Assembly: GCA_027023325.1 (NCBI GenBank)
Contig: JALVVQ010000124.1
Location: 1 to 12,737 of the forward strand
Direction of reading: 5' to 3'
Source: Campylobacteraceae bacterium
GTDB taxonomy: Bacteria > Campylobacterota > Campylobacteria > Campylobacterales > Sulfurovaceae
Length of the DNA stretch: 12,737 nt
A program made the position numbers and the translations under genes. Numbering within the stretch: the stretch's first letter is position 1; every line of letters starts with the position of its first letter. This document shows, piece by piece, positions 8,165 to 12,737 of this stretch. Below the pieces are notes generated by a model that worked only from the letters and a program-made list of their open reading frames with translations, had not been told where the DNA came from and made no database searches.

Positions 8165-8189
8165 CGTTACCGCTGTCTTGGAGGTAACG
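8165..8189. promoter_or_regulatory. Perfect 7-bp inverted repeat between the giant gene and recQ
   Basis: CGTTACC at 8165-8171 and GGTAACG at 8183-8189 are exact reverse complements around an 11-nt spacer. It could be a second hairpin in the 3' end of the giant transcript or an operator upstream of recQ. No T-run follows. The rest of 8190-8292 shows nothing gene-like. Confidence 0.3.
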
Positions 8190-8280
8190 CATATCTCAAT
8201 TCAATCAGCACAACAAATTCAATAGACACAAAAAATATGACAATTTGACATATCTCTTCCTAGACCCCAATTCTTTTGGC

Positions 8281-8286
8281 TATACT
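8281..8286 (+). promoter_or_regulatory. Possible -10 box (TATACT) immediately before recQ
   Basis: TATACT, preceded by TTTTGGC, ends 6 bases before the ATG at 8293. If used, transcription would begin about at the ATG and give a leaderless or nearly leaderless message. No Shine-Dalgarno sequence is visible before 8293, which is compatible. A TTGACA at 8245-8250 is 30 bp upstream, too far to be its -35 box. Weak evidence. Confidence 0.25.
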
Positions 8287-8292
8287 CCGGGT

Positions 8293-10077
8293 ATGAAAAA
8301 ACAAGAGATACTACAGAACTATTTTGGGCATAGCAGTTTTCGTCCTCTACAGGAAGAGGTGGTGGATGCGATTGTGGCAGGCGAGGATGTGCTGATGATC
8401 CTGCCTACGGGGGGTGGCAAGTCGCTTTGCTACCAGTTGCCGACTTTGTTGATGGAGGGGGTGACAGTGGTGATCTCGCCACTGTTGGCATTAATGCATG
8501 ATCAGGTCGTGGCACTTCAGGCCAATGGCATCGCTGCAGCCATGCTGAGCTCGATGCAGGGTATGGAGGAGAGTAGAGAGACAGAACAGCAGCTGCGAGC
8601 AGGGGAGATCAAGCTGCTCTATGTGGCACCGGAACGGCTGAAAAATAGTTATTTCCTTACTCTGTTACATGGGCTAAAGATCAACTTCTTTGTCGTCGAT
8701 GAGGCACACTGTGTGAGTGAATGGGGGCATGAGTTTAGAGAGGACTATCGTAAGCTTTCACTGCTCAAAGAGACCTTTGCTACGACACCGATTGCTGCGT
8801 TTACGGCGACAGCAACCCATGCAGTGGAGCAGGATATCGCCTCACAGTTACGGTTGGAGACCCCCAAGCGTGTACGCGGCAGCCTCTTTCGGGAAAATCT
8901 CATGATCGGTGTGCAACACCGCATCAAAGACGGCAGGGCACAGCTGATGTCTTTTTTGAAAGCGCACAAAGGAGAGTCGGGTATCATTTATACACTTTCG
9001 CGCAAATCTACCGAAGCGATCGCTGGGTATCTGCAGGGCAGAGGCGTGGAGGCCAGAGCGTATCATGCAGGACTGCCGACAGAGAAGAAGAACAGTACCT
9101 TCGCAGACTTTGTGGCGGACAGGGTGCAGATCGTGGTGGCGACGATCGCGTTTGGGATGGGGATTGACAAGAGCAATATTCGTTTCGTCGTGCATATGAC
9201 CCTGCCCAAGACCCTGGAGAATTTTTATCAAGAGATTGGCAGGGCAGGGCGTGACGGGCTGGAGGCGGAGACACTGCTGCTTTTTTCTGCGGCAGATATC
9301 GTACAGCAGAAGTCCTTCATCGATGATCTTCCTGAGAGCCCGTACAAAGCACATGCCTACAACAAACTGGACCAGATGGTGCGCTTCGCAAACAGTGAGG
9401 CGTGCAGACATCAGGCTATTGCTCATTACTTTGATGACAGTATCGAGGCTTGTGGTACACGCTGTGACAACTGCACCATGCCAGAGAGCAGCAAGATCGA
9501 TATCACTGATGCCGCACGCAAGCTCCTCTCTGCCATCTATCGCACACAGCAACGCTTTGGACTACACTATGTCATCGATGTCCTGCGTGGCAGCAGAGAG
9601 CAGCGGATACTGGAAAATGGCCATGATGCCCTCTCTGTCTATGGCATCGGGGAGACCTACTCCAAGGCACAGTGGCTGACGATTGGTGATAGACTGTTGG
9701 AGCTGGGGGCAGTGGTGATGGGTGAGTTCAAGGTCTATTGTCTTACCCCATCAGGAACCGAGATACTCAAAGGCATCAAGAAAGTAGATCTCAAAGAGGA
9801 GCGACTCAGTATACGAAAAACGGTCAAGAAAAAAGAGGACTTCTCAGCCGATTACGATACCGATCGCTTTGAAAAACTCCGTCTGCTCAGAACAGAGATA
9901 GCACAGGCACAGGGAGTGCCTCCCTACATCATCTTCTCGGACAAAACCCTCAAGGATATGAGCGTCAAGCTGCCACAGAGCAAAGAAGCGATGCTGGAAG
10001 TACATGGTATAGGAGAGGTCAAATACGAACGGTATGGGGAGCAGTTTTTGGTCTTGCTTCGGGAGTTATCTATTTAA
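8293..10077 (+). CDS. recQ: ATP-dependent DNA helicase RecQ
   Basis: A 3'-to-5' superfamily 2 DNA helicase acting in recombinational repair and replication-fork processing in the cytoplasm. The 594 residues show the full RecQ layout. The N-terminal FRPLQEE (16-22) contains the Q of motif 0. Walker A is PTGGGKS (38-44), the DEAH box is at 136-139, and the aromatic-rich loop is SEWGHEFR (142-149). Motif III is TATAT (171-175), motif V is VATIAFGMGID (282-292) and motif VI is QEIGRAGRDG (313-322). The zinc-binding cysteines are C371, C387, C391 and C394, with CGTRC one residue longer than the C-x2-C of E. coli RecQ. An RQC winged-helix region follows (about 402-500), then an HRDC domain (about 524-594). 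Length matches E. coli RecQ (609). The ATG at 8293 was chosen because homology starts there; an in-frame TTG at 8245 would add 16 unconvincing residues. It runs convergently to the Bat-type genes with only 30 bp between stop codons. Confidence 0.97.
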   Translation: MKKQEILQNYFGHSSFRPLQEEVVDAIVAGEDVLMILPTGGGKSLCYQLPTLLMEGVTVVISPLLALMHDQVVALQANGIAAAMLSSMQGMEESRETEQQLRAGEIKLLYVAPERLKNSYFLTLLHGLKINFFVVDEAHCVSEWGHEFREDYRKLSLLKETFATTPIAAFTATATHAVEQDIASQLRLETPKRVRGSLFRENLMIGVQHRIKDGRAQLMSFLKAHKGESGIIYTLSRKSTEAIAGYLQGRGVEARAYHAGLPTEKKNSTFADFVADRVQIVVATIAFGMGIDKSNIRFVVHMTLPKTLENFYQEIGRAGRDGLEAETLLLFSAADIVQQKSFIDDLPESPYKAHAYNKLDQMVRFANSEACRHQAIAHYFDDSIEACGTRCDNCTMPESSKIDITDAARKLLSAIYRTQQRFGLHYVIDVLRGSREQRILENGHDALSVYGIGETYSKAQWLTIGDRLLELGAVVMGEFKVYCLTPSGTEILKGIKKVDLKEERLSIRKTVKKKEDFSADYDTDRFEKLRLLRTEIAQAQGVPPYIIFSDKTLKDMSVKLPQSKEAMLEVHGIGEVKYERYGEQFLVLLRELSI

Positions 10078-10107
10078 TATTTGATACCCGACCCCACTAA
10101 TGCGCCG

Positions 10108-11130
10108 CTATGCCAGTAGTGAAGCTATGTATGAACGGTCTATACTGTGTGTTGCTTTTTGTGCTATATTCTCCTCGAGCCTTTTGAGAATTCCTGCGAT
10201 TTCATCATTGTCTGCGTAGGGCAAAAGCAGGGTATAGAGTGCTGGATCAGATCGGGCTTTTCGGATCTGTTTGCTGAGATCGGTGGGTGGGTTTTTTCTT
10301 CTCGTGCGCCATTTTAGTATGAGCAGAGTGAGCAGACTTCCGATCACTATGCCAAAGAAAATCAATATCACCTTGGTCTGTATCTGCTTGGCTTGTGATT
10401 TCGCTTTGACCTGTATGGGGTAGGTGGGTGTGGCCAGCGTCTCGGTAAGACCCGTCTCTGTATTGAGGTATCTCCATGTCAGGGGAGGCAGTGTGAAATC
10501 CTTCTCCGCTACGATGGAAAAAGTCTGTGTCAGAGTGCTGTGATACGCTCCTTTGATAATCTGGCTTGTAACTGGTGTGCTGCTGCCAAAGACCAAGGCA
10601 TCCTTGAGGTCGAGCTGTAAAGGTTCGACTGTCTCCAAAGAGCCTGTGCCCTCAATAGTAATGGTAAGGTTGAGTGGTGTGTTGGCTTGCACTTGTGTGT
10701 GGTCGATCGTGCTTTTCAGGGTGAAGTTACCTACGGTGTCAATGCCCCTGGGAAGTGGCAATACGGTGAGTGTAACTGGTGGGCTTTGGAGTGTCTGCCA
10801 AATGTTGCGGTAGGTAGCGGGGTCTTTGTGTGCGACCTCTATGCGCTGGGAGGGGAGTGTGTGCGTGCCTGTGAGATGAGGGATGAGCAGATAGCGCCTG
10901 AGACTCCCTGTGTCGCTTCTCTCTGAGAGAGGCACGACCTTGTAACCCTTGGGATGGAAAGGGGAAGGGCGTATCTTGGTCATGACCTCTGAGCTATTGT
11001 TTTCTAGTGTCAAGGTTGCGGTGAGGGGTTCGCCGACATAGACTTTGTTTTTGGACAGGGTCAGCGTGTAGTGGCTTTGTGCCATGCCAAGCACTGTGCC
11101 AAGCAGGAGACTAATAAGGATTTTTATCAT
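10108..11130 (-). CDS. batD: BatD-like membrane-anchored protein (oxygen-tolerance/aerotolerance family)
   Basis: Encodes 340 residues. A signal peptide (1-18, cleavage near GMAQS) is followed by a beta-rich periplasmic part with the typical BatD opening, in which the chain is described by NKVYVGEPLTATLTL (28-42). A second Ig-like stretch starts near residue 134 (FTLKSTIDHTQVQANTPLNL). A single transmembrane helix (about 254-272) follows, then a basic stop-transfer segment (KWRTRRK) and a cytoplasmic tail of about 65 residues. BatD proteins work with the VWA proteins BatA/BatB in an envelope complex linked to aerotolerance and stress in Bacteroides, Leptospira and Francisella, but the biochemistry is unsettled. 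The start codon lies inside the preceding TPR gene (20-bp overlap), with AAGG shortly upstream as a weak ribosome site. It is the last gene of the operon and is shorter than Bacteroidetes BatD. No terminator is visible in the 30 bp before the recQ stop. Assignment rests on domain style plus the VWA-TPR-BatD order. Confidence 0.75.
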   Translation of the reverse strand: MIKILISLLLGTVLGMAQSHYTLTLSKNKVYVGEPLTATLTLENNSSEVMTKIRPSPFHPKGYKVVPLSERSDTGSLRRYLLIPHLTGTHTLPSQRIEVAHKDPATYRNIWQTLQSPPVTLTVLPLPRGIDTVGNFTLKSTIDHTQVQANTPLNLTITIEGTGSLETVEPLQLDLKDALVFGSSTPVTSQIIKGAYHSTLTQTFSIVAEKDFTLPPLTWRYLNTETGLTETLATPTYPIQVKAKSQAKQIQTKVILIFFGIVIGSLLTLLILKWRTRRKNPPTDLSKQIRKARSDPALYTLLLPYADNDEIAGILKRLEENIAQKATHSIDRSYIASLLA

Positions 11131-11881
11131 GGGAGATACCTTCGATTTTTAGGGGTATAAGTAGGGTCTTGAGGGTTCTTTTTTTGAAAAAATATTCCCA
11201 TCGCTGCGCTTCGTATCTGTCGCTCTCTTGTGTGATACTTTTTTTGCTGCTGTTCTCTTCTGTAGGTGTGGGTGTTTCTATTTTTCCTCCCTCGATTTCT
11301 TGTACAGCATGGATGGAGTTGATCTTTTTGATGATCTCACTGGGAGTCTTGGCATCCTTGAGGTCTGCGGTACCATTGTCCTCCTTGTAGCGATCGATAA
11401 GATTGCTGCCGTCACGAAACTCGCGTGTCTCATTGGACTCTTTAAGTTCCCTTTTTTTTGCCTCGTCTTCTTCCTGCTTGAGTTTTTTCTGGACAAGAGT
11501 GAGATTAAAGAGGGTATCAGGATGCTTGGCAAACTTCAGGGCATTGTGATAAAATCTGGCAGCAGAGGCTGTCTCTCCCAGTGCCATGAGGCAGTTTCCG
11601 ATGTTGTGATACCTTTGATGCATGAGGGAGGGTGCCTGGATCTGCATATACTGTGAGATAGCCTCAGCATACTTTTTCTTGCGATAGAGAAGATTTCCCA
11701 GGTTGTAGAGCACTTGATCTGAGGGCTGTTCTATATTTTTATACTCAGTGATGGCCTTGGTGTACTGCTGCTGTTGTGCATAGTGTTGTGCCAGCCAAAG
11801 ATGCCAGCGCTCCAAGGGACTACTCCATGCTATGCTGCTCAATGAGAGTATGAGTAAGGTGCTGATCAGGAGCTTTCTCAT
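11111..11881 (-). CDS. TPR-repeat periplasmic protein of the Bat operon (BatC/BatE-like)
   Basis: Encodes 256 residues. An N-terminal signal peptide (1-20, cleavage after AWS or AWSS) is followed by about three TPR-type helical pairs between residues 23 and 135. Visible TPR signatures are LYNLGNLLYRKKKYAEAISQY (split over 58-78) and HNIGNCLMALGETASAARFY (92-111). A long Lys/Glu-rich linker (about 133-225) is probably coiled or disordered. A C-terminal RWEYFFKKRTLKTLLIPL segment (227-244) has the look of a conserved tail motif in Bat-operon TPR proteins. TPR domains bind partner proteins, so it probably scaffolds the VWA and BatD proteins. The start overlaps the VWA stop as ATGA, with a strong AGGAG six bases upstream, so the two are probably translationally coupled. 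Confidence 0.8.
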   Translation of the reverse strand: MRKLLISTLLILSLSSIAWSSPLERWHLWLAQHYAQQQQYTKAITEYKNIEQPSDQVLYNLGNLLYRKKKYAEAISQYMQIQAPSLMHQRYHNIGNCLMALGETASAARFYHNALKFAKHPDTLFNLTLVQKKLKQEEDEAKKRELKESNETREFRDGSNLIDRYKEDNGTADLKDAKTPSEIIKKINSIHAVQEIEGGKIETPTPTEENSSKKSITQESDRYEAQRWEYFFKKRTLKTLLIPLKIEGISHDKNPY

Positions 11882-12737
11882 GTTCTTCTCCTGAAGCCAA
11901 GAGGGATATGCGAGAGCAGAAGTAGCGCCAAAAAGAGCGGCAGATAGAAAAGTTCGCGTTTTTGGTAGCGTGTCTCTGTGTCATGCACTTCTCTGCCTCG
12001 TGCTGCCTGTGGGGTATCGAGAAGTGTCTGTAGTGCATGATCATCACTGCTGTGCCTCACATACACTCCTCCTGTCTCTGTCGCCAGCGTTTCGATTGCA
12101 GGATTGACCCTGGTGATGATGATATGGCCTGTGGTATCTTTGCGAAGTTGTTGCTGCTGTTTGATGACACCGCCCTTGCGTGTACCTATGGCATAGACAC
12201 TGATCTGGATATGTTCTGCTTTGGCATAGGCGATCTCTGCTTCAAAGGTCTGCTGCTCTCCGCCGTCGGTAAAGAGCAGCAGCTTTTTCGTCTCTTGCGT
12301 GCTGAGTAACATGCTGGCACTCTGTAGAGCAGAGAGAAGATGGCTGCCTTCTCTGTGTATATGGCTGAGATCCATCTGTCGCAGAAGCTGTTTGAGGTTG
12401 GCACGGTCCTGGGTCGGAGGAGCGATGAGGTAGCTCTGTGTGGCAAAGCCCGTGATGCCTATCCTGCTCTCCGGTGCCAGATCGATCAATGCAGAGGCTC
12501 TGTTGTAGGCGACCTTCAGCCTGCTGGGATAGCTGTCCTCACAGTCCATGGAGTAGGAGAGATCCAGTGCCACTATCATGCTTTGCTCAGGAGGAGACAG
12601 CTGTAATTTTTCTCCTGCGGTATAGGGTCCATACAGTGCGACCAGCATGAGTGTCAGCATACCATAGGCCCTGCCATCCAGTGTGCCCTGCTGATGGCGT
12701 AGGAGAAGATAGGGGAGTGTCAGCAGGAGTGCCAGAA
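11878..12737 (-). CDS. VWA-domain membrane protein, BatB/BatA-like (5' end outside window)
   Basis: The frame is open from the stop at 11878-11880 to the right edge of the window, giving 285 visible residues, so the true start lies beyond base 12737. The Met at 12660 is probably internal: the 25 codons before it read as a leucine-rich membrane segment plus a charged loop, as in BatA/BatB N-termini. Numbering from that Met, residues 2-14 look like a second membrane segment. A von Willebrand factor A domain follows (about 28-215) with the metal-site motif DLSYS (33-37) and TDGGEQQ (131-137). The usual GT of the third metal-binding loop reads GS (105-106). A C-terminal membrane helix (about 237-252) ends in RRRT. 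Bat VWA proteins sit in the inner membrane with the VWA domain facing the periplasm. Position directly before the TPR gene suggests BatB rather than BatA. It overlaps the next gene by 4 bp. Confidence 0.85.
   Translation of the reverse strand, partial: LALLLTLPYLLLRHQQGTLDGRAYGMLTLMLVALYGPYTAGEKLQLSPPEQSMIVALDLSYSMDCEDSYPSRLKVAYNRASALIDLAPESRIGITGFATQSYLIAPPTQDRANLKQLLRQMDLSHIHREGSHLLSALQSASMLLSTQETKKLLLFTDGGEQQTFEAEIAYAKAEHIQISVYAIGTRKGGVIKQQQQLRKDTTGHIIITRVNPAIETLATETGGVYVRHSSDDHALQTLLDTPQAARGREVHDTETRYQKRELFYLPLFLALLLLSHIPLGFRRRT

Noticed and set aside
8848..9552. 234-codon minus-strand open frame opposite recQ
   Set aside because: It lies fully inside a gene with all RecQ motifs intact. 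Its translation shows no domain or signal, and no promoter or ribosome site was seen.
10078..10107. Bidirectional terminator between the convergent recQ and batD genes
   Set aside because: Only 30 bp, with no convincing stem-loop and no T-run on either strand.

Overview
This window most likely comes from a Campylobacterota (epsilonproteobacterial) chemolithoautotroph of the Sulfurovum/Sulfurimonas type. That placement is an inference from moderate GC, gene style and the combination of genes, not from a marker gene. It is chromosomal in character: there are no transposases, tRNAs, rRNAs, phage genes or CRISPR arrays.

Layout. (1) Bases 1-196 are non-coding and hold the control region of a giant gene: a 16-bp direct repeat with a 20-bp period, a TATAAT box, a small dyad and a strong ribosome binding site. 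(2) Bases 197-8104 (+) encode a 2635-residue secreted, acidic, Asp/Asn/Thr/Gly-rich surface protein. It has a signal peptide, an N-terminal region of about 1060 residues resembling DUF11-type envelope proteins, one SdrD_B-like domain, a tandem array of five composite modules of about 230 residues, two more SdrD_B-like domains, and a C-terminal helix plus basic tail resembling an IPTL-CTERM (exosortase-type) sorting signal. A 719-bp stretch of the array occurs twice with no mismatch, and a 19-nt seed recurs in the middle of every module, so the array appears to be actively recombining. (3) Bases 8105-8292 are non-coding, with two inverted repeats. (4) Bases 8293-10077 (+) encode a complete RecQ helicase. 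(5) Bases 10108-12737 (-) carry three overlapping genes reading leftward: a VWA-domain membrane protein (5' end outside the window), a TPR lipo-/periplasmic-type protein, and a BatD-like membrane-anchored protein. Together they form the 3' end of a Bat (aerotolerance-type) operon and converge on recQ.

The three blocks look functionally independent: an extracellular adhesin or envelope filament, a DNA-repair helicase, and an envelope stress/chaperone-like complex. The strongest candidate for something new is the giant repeat protein, with its homogenised modules, its unusual sorting signal and its repeated upstream operator-like element.
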